From NCBI GenBank assembly GCA_002337605.1, contig DDGL01000014.1:728627-792626 (forward strand): a stretch of DNA of 64,000 nucleotides, read 5' to 3'. The stretch comes from Flavobacteriaceae bacterium UBA1903. Lineage in GTDB: Bacteria > Bacteroidota > Bacteroidia > Flavobacteriales > Flavobacteriaceae. How positions within the stretch are numbered: the first letter of the stretch is position 1; each line of letters opens with the position of its first letter. The position numbers were made by a program, and so were the translations under genes. The notes below the pieces were generated by a model. That model made no database searches, had not been told where the DNA came from, and saw only the letters and a program-made list of their open reading frames with translations. Positions 34,863-43,138 of the stretch are shown piece after piece.

Positions 34863-35240
34863 TTAATACTGAAAAAGAGGTCTATACGCCTTCCAGTATT
34901 TGTACATGAGGATAACATTCAAGCTGAAAATTACAATGGCAACCCAAATATCTGAAACATCCAAAAAGATATGAAATAACAGAATATTAAAAGTCAATGG
35001 CGCTAAAAGAACAAGTGCAAAGGGTACCCACTTTTTTAATAATAGCATAAGCGCGACGGCAATTTCTAAGATCGCAACCAGATAGAATGCGTATCCTGTG
35101 GTTTCTAACGATTCTATAAAGTTAGCTGCTGCGGGAGGCATTTCGAACATTGGGATAAAGTTGATAAACTTATTCACACCGAAGACTAAAAGCGCGAGTC
35201 CCAAAACAACACGAAGAATAGTAGTAAAAGTTGAATTCAT
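34863..35240 (-). CDS. DoxX-like membrane protein
   Basis: 125 residues from the ATG at 35240 (MNSTFTTILRVVLGLALLVFGVNKFI); an earlier in-frame ATG at 35300 would start in the upstream terminator. Four predicted membrane helices. It shares the plan RVxLGLxLLxFGxNKFx...FxxxLxxTGY and LLLKKWVPxALVLLxPLxxN with the gene upstream, a tandem paralogue. Related to the DoxX/SURF4-type family; function unknown. Confidence 0.8.
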   Translation of the reverse strand: MNSTFTTILRVVLGLALLVFGVNKFINFIPMFEMPPAAANFIESLETTGYAFYLVAILEIAVALMLLLKKWVPFALVLLAPLTFNILLFHIFLDVSDIWVAIVIFSLNVILMYKYWKAYRPLFQY

Positions 35241-35279
35241 AAGAAGAGAGGTTTGATGGTTATGTTTCCTAAAGATAGT

Positions 35280-35313
35280 AAAAAAAACCTGCTCTTTCAA
35301 TTTGAAAGAACAG
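35280..35313 (-). terminator. Terminator between the two DoxX-like genes
   Basis: CCTGCTCTTTC (35287-35297) pairs with GAAAGAACAGG (35303-35313) with one mismatch; six or more T follow on the minus strand. It separates the transcription of the two paralogues. Confidence 0.85.
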
Positions 35314-35338
35314 GCGGTCTTTTTAGTAAATTAACATA

Positions 35339-35740
35339 TTACCGAAACAGTGCCTTATAGGCATCCCAGTTGCGATACAAGAGGTACCCATTCACTACTG
35401 CCACCAATAAGGCGGGCCCAATGTTGGGTAAGTTTACCATACTATGAAACATTACAAGATTTATCGAAATAGGAACTAACATAACCAAAGCCAACGGAAC
35501 CCATTTTTTAAGAACTAGAAGAAGTCCTATAAATGCTTCTGTTGCACCTACCATCTTCATAATATACCCTTTGCCTGCATCTGGATTGTCCCCAGAAAAG
35601 CGTAAGGCGTTAAAAAGATGTTCGGCCTCCGGATACCCCGTGAAGTCGAAATCTGGCATAAACCAGAAAAATTTATTTAGGCCAAACGCCAGTAGCATTA
35701 AGCCTAATCCTACCCGTAAAATAATGTGGAAAATTTTCAT
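35339..35740 (-). CDS. DoxX-like membrane protein (tandem paralogue)
   Basis: 133 residues, four membrane helices (IILRVGLGLMLLAFGLNKFFWF; EAFIGLLLVLKKWVPLALVMLVPISINLVMF; ALLVAVVNGYLLYRNW). About one third identical by eye to the 125-residue neighbour, with the KKWVP(L/F)ALV motif kept. Probably an inner-membrane protein of the DoxX-like superfamily. No redox cysteine pair is seen. Confidence 0.82.
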   Translation of the reverse strand: MKIFHIILRVGLGLMLLAFGLNKFFWFMPDFDFTGYPEAEHLFNALRFSGDNPDAGKGYIMKMVGATEAFIGLLLVLKKWVPLALVMLVPISINLVMFHSMVNLPNIGPALLVAVVNGYLLYRNWDAYKALFR

Positions 35741-35807
35741 CTAAAGTATGTTTTTGGTTGTTTCCCAAAGTTAGACGAAAAAATAAAAATGGCTTACAGA
35801 CTGGGTT

Positions 35808-36797
35808 TTAAACCAACTTCTTTTCAACCAAATACTCAGCAATCTGGATGGCGTTGGTTGCAGCTCCTTTTCTTAGATTGTCGCTTACAATCCACATATT
35901 TAGAGTGTTTGGCTGGGTTTCGTCCCTTCTAATTCTCCCTACAAAAACATCGTCTTTTCCATGAGCATATACAGGCATAGGATAGGTGTTGGTGTCTGGG
36001 TTGTCTTGTACTACAATTCCTGAGGTTTCATGTAGTATTTTACGAATATCATTAAGTTCGAAGTCATTCAAAAACTCTACGTTTACAGCCTCGCTATGCC
36101 CTCCTGCTGTTGGAATACGTACAGCGGTCGCAGAAATTGAAAATGTTCTATCATCCAATATTTTTTGTGGCTCGCGAGCCAATTTCATTTCTTCTTTGGT
36201 ATAGCCATTGGTTTCAAAAACATCACAATGTGGCAAGGCATTTTTATAAATTGGATACGGGTATGCCATTTCTCCTTTTTTGCCTACCGCTTCGTTTTCC
36301 AACTGCTGTACAGCTTTCACCCCCGTTCCGGAAACAGATTGATAGGTAGAAATTACCACTCGCTTCATTTTAAATTTTTTGTGCAACGGAGCCAATGCCA
36401 TCACTAATTGAATAGTAGAACAATTAGGGTTGGCGATAATTTTGTCTTCGGAAGTTAATTGACTGGCGTTAATTTCGGGAACTACCAATTTTTTAGTTGG
36501 GTCCATGCGCCATGCAGAAGAGTTGTCTATTACGGTTGAACCAACTTCAGCAAATTTAGGAGCCCAGGCTAAAGAAGTATCGCCACCTGCTGAAAAAATA
36601 GCAATCTCGGGACGAGCAGCAATAGCATCTTCCATTGAAACAATAGGAACTAATTTTCCGTTGAACTTAAGCTCTTGACCTACAGATTTTTGCGAAGCTA
36701 CAGGAATTAATTCGGTTACAGGGAAGTTACGTTCTTCCAACAAGGTAAGCATAACGGTACCTACCATTCCGGTGGCACCTACAACGGCTACTTTCAT
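35808..36797 (-). CDS. asd: Aspartate-semialdehyde dehydrogenase
   Basis: 329 residues from the ATG at 36797 (MKVAVVGATGMVG); an earlier in-frame ATG at 36842 is not needed. NADP loop VGATGMVGTVML, catalytic Cys in NPNCSTIQL (about 127), the SVSGTGVKAVQQLENE loop and VRIPTAGGHSEAV with the active His. Product feeds lysine/DAP, threonine and methionine. Monocistronic. Confidence 0.96.
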   Translation of the reverse strand: MKVAVVGATGMVGTVMLTLLEERNFPVTELIPVASQKSVGQELKFNGKLVPIVSMEDAIAARPEIAIFSAGGDTSLAWAPKFAEVGSTVIDNSSAWRMDPTKKLVVPEINASQLTSEDKIIANPNCSTIQLVMALAPLHKKFKMKRVVISTYQSVSGTGVKAVQQLENEAVGKKGEMAYPYPIYKNALPHCDVFETNGYTKEEMKLAREPQKILDDRTFSISATAVRIPTAGGHSEAVNVEFLNDFELNDIRKILHETSGIVVQDNPDTNTYPMPVYAHGKDDVFVGRIRRDETQPNTLNMWIVSDNLRKGAATNAIQIAEYLVEKKLV

Positions 36798-36851
36798 ATA
36801 CAAAATCCCATTTTTTAGGATACATTTTAAGACATTAGACAATTAAAGTTT

Positions 36852-36867
36852 CAAAAATACAAAGGTA
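36852..36867 (-). promoter_or_regulatory. Tandem -7-like boxes upstream of asd
   Basis: Minus-strand TACCTTTG (36860-36867) and TATTTTTG (36852-36859) lie directly end to end, 55-70 nt before the asd ATG. Either could be the -7 element. Confidence 0.45.
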
Positions 36868-36893
36868 CGCATTGTAAATTCTTAAGCCTATGC

Positions 36894-36933
36894 TAAAAAA
36901 AAGAACCCTCCACCGGTTTACCGATGAAGGGTT
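36894..36933 (-). terminator. Terminator downstream of mscL
   Basis: AACCCTTCATCGG pairs with CCGGTGGAGGGTT (one or two G-U/mismatch) around a TAAA-type loop; a run of seven or more T follows on the minus strand. Confidence 0.82.
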
Positions 36934-37043
36934 TAGTTAACTAAAGTAGTGTAGCGGTGCTTCGATAAAATTTTATAGGTGCTAGGCAACTATAAAACCA
37001 CTCAGCAACCTTTTTTAGAAAATTAGTTACTGAGAAACGAAGA

Positions 37044-37451
37044 CTATTTTTTAAGCGCGTCTCTAATTTCGATTAAGATATCTTTTTCAGACGGTCCTGG
37101 GTCTGGTGCAGGTGCTTCTTCTTCTTTCTTACGCATTTTAGCATACGACTTCACAATCATAAAGAGCACAAAACCAACAATAATTAAGTTGATGATTGCA
37201 TTTACCCATTGGCCATACATAACGGCGTTTTCAGGTTTTTCAACGGTTCCGTCTGCAGACACGACAGCTTCAGAAAGCACGTATTTCATGTCGGCAAAGT
37301 CTACTCCGCCAGCAAAATGACCTATAATCGGCATCATAATGTCCGATACAAATCCTTTTACCACGAGGCCTACAGCTCCGGCAAGGATTACGGCAACTGC
37401 AAGGTCTATGACGTTGCCTGTCATAATAAATTTTTTAAATTCTTTAAGCAT
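37044..37451 (-). CDS. mscL: Large-conductance mechanosensitive channel
   Basis: 135 residues. N-terminal FKKFIMTGNVIDLAVAVILAGAVGLVVKGFV (helix TM1), an extracellular loop with acidic and Val-rich stretch, TM2 (about 82-105, WVNAIINLIIVGFVLFMIVK) and a charged C-terminal bundle. Emergency osmolyte release valve in the inner membrane. Alone on its transcript, with a strong terminator. Confidence 0.96.
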   Translation of the reverse strand: MLKEFKKFIMTGNVIDLAVAVILAGAVGLVVKGFVSDIMMPIIGHFAGGVDFADMKYVLSEAVVSADGTVEKPENAVMYGQWVNAIINLIIVGFVLFMIVKSYAKMRKKEEEAPAPDPGPSEKDILIEIRDALKK

Positions 37452-37531
37452 GGATTGTTGGTTTTTGTTAATATGTCTCTAAATGTAGCAAAAAAGCAGT
37501 TGTGCTCACAAATTATTACGAAATGGTCGTG

Positions 37532-38641
37532 TTATTTTCGACAAACAACACGTTTTACTCGTTGAGAGATAGCGGTGAGTAATTCGTATGGAATAGAGCC
37601 TACAGCATCTGTAAGTTGTTCTGCGGTTGGGTTTTCCCCAAAAACAATTACCTCATCACCTTCCTGGCAATTAATCCCGGTAATATTTACCATAAGCATA
37701 TCCATGCAGACATTACCGATTATAGGTGCTTTTTGATTATGAATTGTTACCCAGCCAACTTCATTCCCATAGGCCCTGGAAATACCATCTGCATGACCAA
37801 TAGGGATTGTTGCTGTTTTTTCGTAAACGGTTGCCTTGTATGCACGATTGTAGCCAACACTCTCGCCAGGTTCAATACTGTGAATTTGTGAGATAACAGA
37901 CTTTAACGTAGCAACAGGCTTTAGGTTTTTGTTCTCTTTTTCTGAATTTCCATACCCGTACAGTCCAATGCCCATGCGAACCATATCAAACTGTGCCTGC
38001 GGATAGTTGAGCACTCCGGAAGTATTGTTTTGATGCATAAAAGGTTCATATGGCAGACTGGCTTTCATGCGCTCAGCAATTTTTTTGAATGCCTCAATTT
38101 GCTGCAGTGTAAAGTCCTTTTCATTTAGATCTTCACTGGCTGCCAAATGTGAAAAAAGTGACCGTGCTTTAATGGCTTGGGTGCTTTTAAGTTTGGACAA
38201 AACATGTTCGGTGTCATGCTCCCAAAAGCCCAAACGATTCATTCCTGTGTTAAACTTAATATGAACCGGATAGTCTTTTTGGTTTTTTCTTTCTGCAATT
38301 TCAATGAAATGATTTAATACTCTTGCACTATAAATAGTAGGTTCCAAACAGCGGTCTATTAACTCCTCAAAATTTAGAAGTTGTGGGTGTATTACTAAAA
38401 TAGGGGTTCTAATGCCTGCATCACGCAGGGTAACACCTTCTTTTACGTAAGCAACCGCAAAGTAGCCTACTCCTAGTTTTTCCAATTCCTGAGCTACGGC
38501 AATACTTTCGCTTCCATATCCAAAAGCTTTTACAACAGCTAATTTTTTGGTGCCCTTGGCAAGTTTTGAAGTAAGGTAGTTGTAGTTGTGTGCCAGGGCA
38601 TTTAAGTCTATTTCTAATACGGTTTCAAGAAACTGAGCCAT
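37532..38641 (-). CDS. alr: Alanine racemase
   Basis: 369 residues. PLP-lysine K38 in VVKAFGYGS and the second catalytic Tyr in VGYNRAYKA (about 254). Substrate loop HQNNTSGVLNYPQ and IGNVCMDMLMVNI present. Supplies D-alanine for peptidoglycan. Begins 2 nt after the tdk stop, so tdk-alr form an operon. There is no MurF fusion, which is seen in some Bacteroidota. Confidence 0.95.
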   Translation of the reverse strand: MAQFLETVLEIDLNALAHNYNYLTSKLAKGTKKLAVVKAFGYGSESIAVAQELEKLGVGYFAVAYVKEGVTLRDAGIRTPILVIHPQLLNFEELIDRCLEPTIYSARVLNHFIEIAERKNQKDYPVHIKFNTGMNRLGFWEHDTEHVLSKLKSTQAIKARSLFSHLAASEDLNEKDFTLQQIEAFKKIAERMKASLPYEPFMHQNNTSGVLNYPQAQFDMVRMGIGLYGYGNSEKENKNLKPVATLKSVISQIHSIEPGESVGYNRAYKATVYEKTATIPIGHADGISRAYGNEVGWVTIHNQKAPIIGNVCMDMLMVNITGINCQEGDEVIVFGENPTAEQLTDAVGSIPYELLTAISQRVKRVVCRK

Positions 38642-38643
38642 GG

Positions 38644-39300
38644 TTATGCTTGCTTTTTTGCCTCTTCGGCAGATTTTGGAGTGATTTGTTCAGGGTCCTG
38701 TACTTCCATTTTTCTTACTTTTTCCCGTAGAACTGCTTTGTAATATGCGGCACGACTTAAGGGTTCGTACTCTTCTGTTTCGCCAAGAAGAACGAGGTCG
38801 TCATTATTTGATTTCCTAAAACTGTAATGTGCCAAATTTCCTGTGCGTGGGCATACGGCATGTACTTTGGTAACATATTCGGCCGTTGCCATAAGCGCGG
38901 GCATAGGACCAAACGGATTTCCTTTAAAATCCATGTCCAATCCGGCGACAATTACCCGAACACCCCGATTCGCAAGGTCGTTGCATACTTTTACAATCTC
39001 ATCATCAAAAAACTGAGCTTCGTCTATACCTACAACGTCACAATTATCTGCCAGTATTGGAATGTTGGCAGCAGCAGGGACAGGGGTGGAGCGTATCTGG
39101 TTGCTATCGTGAGAGACTACGTGATCCTCTTCGTACCTTGTATCTACGTTAGGCTTAAAGATTTCTACTTTTTGACGTGCAAACTGTGCACGCCTTAAAC
39201 GCCGTATTAATTCTTCAGTTTTACCAGAAAACATAGAGCCGCAGATCACTTCGATCCAGCCAAATTGCTCTTTTTGATTTACGGTATTTTCGAGAAACAT
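38644..39300 (-). CDS. tdk: Thymidine kinase
   Basis: 218 residues, type II TK: P-loop GSMFSGKTEELIRR (22-35), DEAQFFD (about 93-99) and the lasso/TKxxALC region around VHAVCPRTGN. Two cysteines of the expected zinc site seem replaced, as the family's second CxxC is not visible, but family members vary. A basic C-terminal tail of about 25 residues follows. First gene of tdk-alr. Confidence 0.94.
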   Translation of the reverse strand: MFLENTVNQKEQFGWIEVICGSMFSGKTEELIRRLRRAQFARQKVEIFKPNVDTRYEEDHVVSHDSNQIRSTPVPAAANIPILADNCDVVGIDEAQFFDDEIVKVCNDLANRGVRVIVAGLDMDFKGNPFGPMPALMATAEYVTKVHAVCPRTGNLAHYSFRKSNNDDLVLLGETEEYEPLSRAAYYKAVLREKVRKMEVQDPEQITPKSAEEAKKQA

Positions 39301-39414
39301 AGGGTGTTGTTTAGAATAAAACGGAAATTCTTGATGTTTACATATAGGATGCGTAAATTTAACAAAACAAAGTTGACCTCGTCCCTTCAGAACTAAAAAA
39401 AGTTAAATAGAAAG

Positions 39415-40224
39415 ATGAAAAATAAGTTGCAACAAGACCTGCGTGATTTAGCAAACGAAATACTTCAGCAAAAAGAAGTAAAAGGAGCCAGATTGAAACA
39501 AATAGTGGCCAAAATGTATGAAAATATATGTGTTTTGGAGTATTTAGAGCAACAAATTGACGGAGTGAAGCCTTCAGAAAAAACAAAAAACGAAGAAGCG
39601 TTTGACAGTAAAAGCTATAAAGAACAAAACTGGTTTACCGAGCCAGAACCCATTGAGCAACCTCAGCACAAAGAAGATCTTGTAGAACCCTTAATGGAAA
39701 AAATAAAAGATTTAGTAGCTCAAATGCCACCAGAATCACAAGAGCTGGATGACTTCCTGGAGGAGGTACTTCCGCAGAAAAAATATATGAAGAACGACCT
39801 GGAGGAATTTGCTAAAACATATCAGCAAACACCTACCTTTGAACGTAAAGCAGCGGCACCCCCACCATCCATGCCTGAAACAAAACTGGAAGAACGGGAA
39901 CCTGCTAAAGGGACTCCAGAACCTGAAAACAAAACCCGGTTAGTAGATGATTTAGGGGTGAGCAAAAAACCAAAATCTATTAACGACCAGGCAGGCAACG
40001 CAATGAATATTGGATTAAATGATCGCTTGGCGTATATAAAACACCTGTTTAGTGGGAATGCCGATGATTATACACGTGTACTTTCGCAAATTAATACACT
40101 ACAAACTTTTGACGAAGCCGAAACTTTTATAAAAACAAAAGTAAAGCCAGACTACAATTTCTGGGTGGAGAAAGAAGAGTATGCAAACCGATTTATGACT
40201 TCGGTGGAACGGAAATTCAATTAA
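39415..40224 (+). CDS. Conserved flavobacterial protein, predicted helical
   Basis: 269 residues, no signal peptide. An N-terminal helix/coiled coil (1-45), an acidic and proline-rich low-complexity middle (about 55-190, with EPEPIEQPQHKED and APPPSMPETKLEER), and a compact C-terminal part (190-269, NIGLNDRLAYIKHLFSGNADDYTRVLSQINTLQTF). I do not recognise a characterised family. It lies 36 nt before rsmI and may be co-transcribed with it and the UDG-like gene. Confidence 0.75.
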   Translation: MKNKLQQDLRDLANEILQQKEVKGARLKQIVAKMYENICVLEYLEQQIDGVKPSEKTKNEEAFDSKSYKEQNWFTEPEPIEQPQHKEDLVEPLMEKIKDLVAQMPPESQELDDFLEEVLPQKKYMKNDLEEFAKTYQQTPTFERKAAAPPPSMPETKLEEREPAKGTPEPENKTRLVDDLGVSKKPKSINDQAGNAMNIGLNDRLAYIKHLFSGNADDYTRVLSQINTLQTFDEAETFIKTKVKPDYNFWVEKEEYANRFMTSVERKFN

Positions 40225-40260
40225 GAACCTTCTGCTTGTTTGTAACTTAAACTCCAACCT

Positions 40261-40932
40261 GTGTCCAAACTCTACCTTGTTCCAACGCCTATCGGAAATC
40301 TAAAAGACATTACTTTTAGAGCTATTGAAGTACTACAGGAAGTCGATCTTATTTTAGCAGAAGATACCCGAACCAGTGGAAAGTTGTTGAAGCATTTTGG
40401 CATTACAACGCAAATGCATTCACACCATATGCATAACGAGCATAAAACAACTGAAGGTATTGTAAAGCGCATTCAGGCTGGAGAAACCATTGCACTAATT
40501 AGCGATGCCGGAACCCCAGCCATAAGCGACCCGGGGTTTTTACTCACAAGAGCGTGTGTTGAAGCTGGGATAGCAGTAGACTGCCTCCCTGGCGCCACCG
40601 CTTTTGTCCCTGCATTGGTAAATAGCGGCTTGCCAAACGATAAATTTGTATTTGAAGGGTTTTTACCTGTAAAGAAAGGCCGGCACACCCGTTTGCAATT
40701 GTTAGCTGAAGAAACCCGAACCATTATTTTTTATGAATCACCGCACAAACTAGTAAAATCTTTAACCCAATTTGTGGAATATTTTGGAGCCAATAGGCAG
40801 GTTTCGGTATCAAGGGAAATTACTAAGCTTCACGAAGAAACGATACGAGGTACCGTTGCCGAGGTATTGGCGCATTATGAAGCCAAACCACCCAAAGGAG
40901 AACTGGTTGTGGTTGTAGGAGGAAAAAAATAA
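40261..40932 (+). CDS. rsmI: 16S rRNA (cytidine1402-2'-O)-methyltransferase
   Basis: 223 residues starting at GTG (40261), VSKLYLVPTPIGNLKDITFRA. SAM-binding tetrapyrrole-methylase fold: LILAEDTRTSGKLL, LISDAGTPAISDPG, PGATAFVPALVNSGLP and FYESPHKL motifs are all present. Shorter than the roughly 280-residue E. coli protein because the C-terminal domain is missing, as in many Bacteroidota. Its stop overlaps the next start by 1 nt (TAATG). Confidence 0.95.
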   Translation: MSKLYLVPTPIGNLKDITFRAIEVLQEVDLILAEDTRTSGKLLKHFGITTQMHSHHMHNEHKTTEGIVKRIQAGETIALISDAGTPAISDPGFLLTRACVEAGIAVDCLPGATAFVPALVNSGLPNDKFVFEGFLPVKKGRHTRLQLLAEETRTIIFYESPHKLVKSLTQFVEYFGANRQVSVSREITKLHEETIRGTVAEVLAHYEAKPPKGELVVVVGGKK

Positions 40933-41501
40933 TGCAGAAATTTCTTTCAGAAATTCGGGATTGTACTGTTTGTGCACAACACCTTCCGTTGGGTCCAAGA
41001 CCTATTGTAGAAGCATCACCAGATTCTAAGATCATATTGATAAGCCAAGCTCCTGGTCGTATTGTCCATGAAAACGGAATAGCATGGGCAGATCAAAGCG
41101 GAAAAAAGCTGAGGGAATGGTTAGGTGTAGAAGAGCAAACCTTTTACAATACAGATAATTTTGCCATTCTTCCTATGGGATTTTGCTACCCAGGAAAGGC
41201 AAAAACAGGTGATCTTCCTCCAAGAAAAGAATGTGCACCACTTTGGCACAAGGCAGTTTTAAAAGAAATTAATAATGCATCCCTTGTATTTCTAATAGGA
41301 AGCTATGCTAACAATTATTACCTTCCAAAAGACGGTAAAAACCTCACTGAGCGTGTAGAAAATTTTAATGAGTTTTTACCAGAGTATTGGCCCTTGCCAC
41401 ACCCGTCACCGGTAAACAGGTTTTGGAGGGCAAAAAATCCTTGGTTTGAAGAAAGCATAGTCCCGTTATTACAGAAAAAAGTAGCCGAAATTATTTCTTG
41501 A
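40932..41501 (+). CDS. Uracil-DNA glycosylase family protein
   Basis: 189 residues. Motif 1 is ISQAPGRIVHENGIAWADQSG and the second catalytic motif HPSPVNRFW. Pattern CTVCAQHLPLGPRPIV at the N-terminus with two cysteines, but not the four of Fe-S family 4 enzymes; closest to the Bacteroidota family-5/DUF4918-like group. Predicted base-excision repair enzyme or a relative. Coupled to rsmI by a 1-nt overlap. Confidence 0.82.
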   Translation: MQKFLSEIRDCTVCAQHLPLGPRPIVEASPDSKIILISQAPGRIVHENGIAWADQSGKKLREWLGVEEQTFYNTDNFAILPMGFCYPGKAKTGDLPPRKECAPLWHKAVLKEINNASLVFLIGSYANNYYLPKDGKNLTERVENFNEFLPEYWPLPHPSPVNRFWRAKNPWFEESIVPLLQKKVAEIIS

Positions 41502-41525
41502 AAAACGTTTAATTTTGTCTTTAAA

Positions 41526-42260
41526 TTACCAGGATTGAAATACAGAAAGATATTCCTGTGCCTTAAGCGGTTCTTCCTGACCGTTAAAACTGTCTATTTG
41601 ATTAAAAGTTGCATCAAAAATGTAGAGTATAGGTGACTCGCTGTCAACAGGTTTTCCCATAATTAATGTCACACTCCCAAAGCGATCGTATTTTAGAATA
41701 AGATCGTATTCTTTGTCATCTATTATTTTTTTGAACATAGACACCACTCTCTTACCATCCCTGTAATTATGCTCATAGATAACCCCTTCTTTTTCAGATT
41801 TTTTAAACACTATAGCACCACCTTCATCATATTGGGTTTCTTCAATAGCTGCTTCACCATTGGTATAGGAGGTTTCAGTTTTAATACCACCACTTTTATA
41901 AAATGTAGTTACTGGACCATGTTGAATACTGGTTTTATACGTTTCAATACTTTCAGGCACTCCGTTTTCGTAATATAAAATGCGTTCCCCATTTAAAAAT
42001 CCCCCTTCTATGGTAAACTCTTCAATCACGGCGCCTTTTCGTGTAATTACGTAGCGTCCCTCCATAATTTCATTTTCTACAGTAACATAACCACGTCTGT
42101 TTTTCTTGTCAATTACGTATGTATAATCACTATAATCCAGGGTGTCCACCCTATCTGTATTTGCAAGCATAATGGCTTCGGGGATGTTATTACAAGAATA
42201 AAATGCAGCCAAGACGCCTAGTAGTGTAATAAATTTTAAACAGATATAGCTTTGATTCAT
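41526..42260 (-). CDS. Lipoprotein with MORN-like (MORN_2) repeats
   Basis: 244 residues. N-terminal lipoprotein signal ends AAFYSCNN (Cys near 23). Four or so repeats of the GxxNGERILYYENGVPE and KTSIQHGPVTTFYKSGGIKTE type (about 78-150) match the MORN_2 variant found in Bacteroidota. Probably anchored in the outer membrane. No enzymatic motif. Convergent with the UDG-like gene (24 nt apart). Confidence 0.78.
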   Translation of the reverse strand: MNQSYICLKFITLLGVLAAFYSCNNIPEAIMLANTDRVDTLDYSDYTYVIDKKNRRGYVTVENEIMEGRYVITRKGAVIEEFTIEGGFLNGERILYYENGVPESIETYKTSIQHGPVTTFYKSGGIKTETSYTNGEAAIEETQYDEGGAIVFKKSEKEGVIYEHNYRDGKRVVSMFKKIIDDKEYDLILKYDRFGSVTLIMGKPVDSESPILYIFDATFNQIDSFNGQEEPLKAQEYLSVFQSW

Positions 42261-42296
42261 TTTATGAAAATTTTTAAGTAATTCGGAAAGCTAAGA

Positions 42297-42362
42297 TCAG
42301 GAATGTTTTCCTTTTTCCCAGCCGTGTTTACCTAGATACTGTTCCCCACTTTCTAAAGCACC
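42297..42362 (-). pseudogene. C-terminal remnant of a second AhpD-like gene
   Basis: Minus-strand codons read GALESGEQYLGKHGWEKGKHS then stop, nearly identical to the last 20 residues of the intact gene at 42463-43053. An in-frame TAA lies just upstream, so the rest of the gene is absent. Confidence 0.8.
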
Positions 42363-42390
42363 TTATTTGGACAACGAAACGCAAAGTTTT

Positions 42391-42424
42391 AGAAAATTGA
42401 GTCAGAAAAAGTTCTCAATTTTCT
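42391..42424. repeat. Perfect AT-rich inverted repeat
   Basis: AGAAAATTGAG (42391-42401) and CTCAATTTTCT (42414-42424), 12-nt loop, no T-run after it. It lies between the intact AhpD-like gene and the C-terminal remnant. Confidence 0.7.
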
Positions 42425-42462
42425 ACAACAACCACCATAGTCCCTGGGAGCTTCAATTTATC

Positions 42463-43053
42463 TTATTCGTGTTTTCCTTTTTCCCAACCGTGTTTACCTA
42501 AGTATTGCTCACCACTTTCAACAGCACCTTCTTCAATGGAAGTTCCCATGGAGTCATTCCAGCGGTTTAAGTACCCAAAAAGCGAAATAACCCCCAGCAT
42601 TTCTACAATTTCTCCTTCATTCCAATGCTCGTACAAGCGTTTTTTTATTTCTTCATCTACAGCATTGGGCACCTGGCTGGCGGCTAGCGAAAAATCCAGA
42701 GCGGCACGTTCGGCTTCGTTAAAAGAGGGGTGGGTACGGTATTCCCAGATATTGTCCAGTTGTTCTTGTTCAGCACCGTAGCGTTCCGCAGCACGAATAG
42801 CATGTGCCTGGCAATAACGACATCCTGTTGCATTGCTGCTCACCCAAGCTATCATCCTTTTAAGGGCAGAAGTTACATTGCCCTCATTTGCCATCACAGC
42901 TTTGTTAAGGTTTATAAACGCACGACTAATTGCCGGCCTGCGTTGCATGGTAAGGACGCTGTTTGGGCAAAACCCAAGTGTTTCATTAAAAAATTCGGCA
43001 AGTTCTTGCGTGTTTATATCGTGATCTGCTGAAAGCGGGGTTACTAATGGCAT
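42463..43053 (-). CDS. Carboxymuconolactone decarboxylase / AhpD-like family protein
   Basis: 196 residues, all-helical. The redox motif GCRYCQAHAIRAAERYG (about 77-93, CxxC with following His) is that of AhpD-type alkylhydroperoxidase-like proteins, and the pattern is complete. Function is probably peroxidase-related; the true decarboxylase role is unlikely. It is flanked by remnants of a second copy (see findings). Monocistronic; T9SS gene upstream on the same strand. Confidence 0.9.
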   Translation of the reverse strand: MPLVTPLSADHDINTQELAEFFNETLGFCPNSVLTMQRRPAISRAFINLNKAVMANEGNVTSALKRMIAWVSSNATGCRYCQAHAIRAAERYGAEQEQLDNIWEYRTHPSFNEAERAALDFSLAASQVPNAVDEEIKKRLYEHWNEGEIVEMLGVISLFGYLNRWNDSMGTSIEEGAVESGEQYLGKHGWEKGKHE

Positions 43054-43138
43054 AGTTTATTTGTTTTTGAAAGCCGAAGGTACGGTTCGATGTTTCAAAT
43101 CACAAATTATAAAAAGACAAATCACAAAAAATGTCCCC

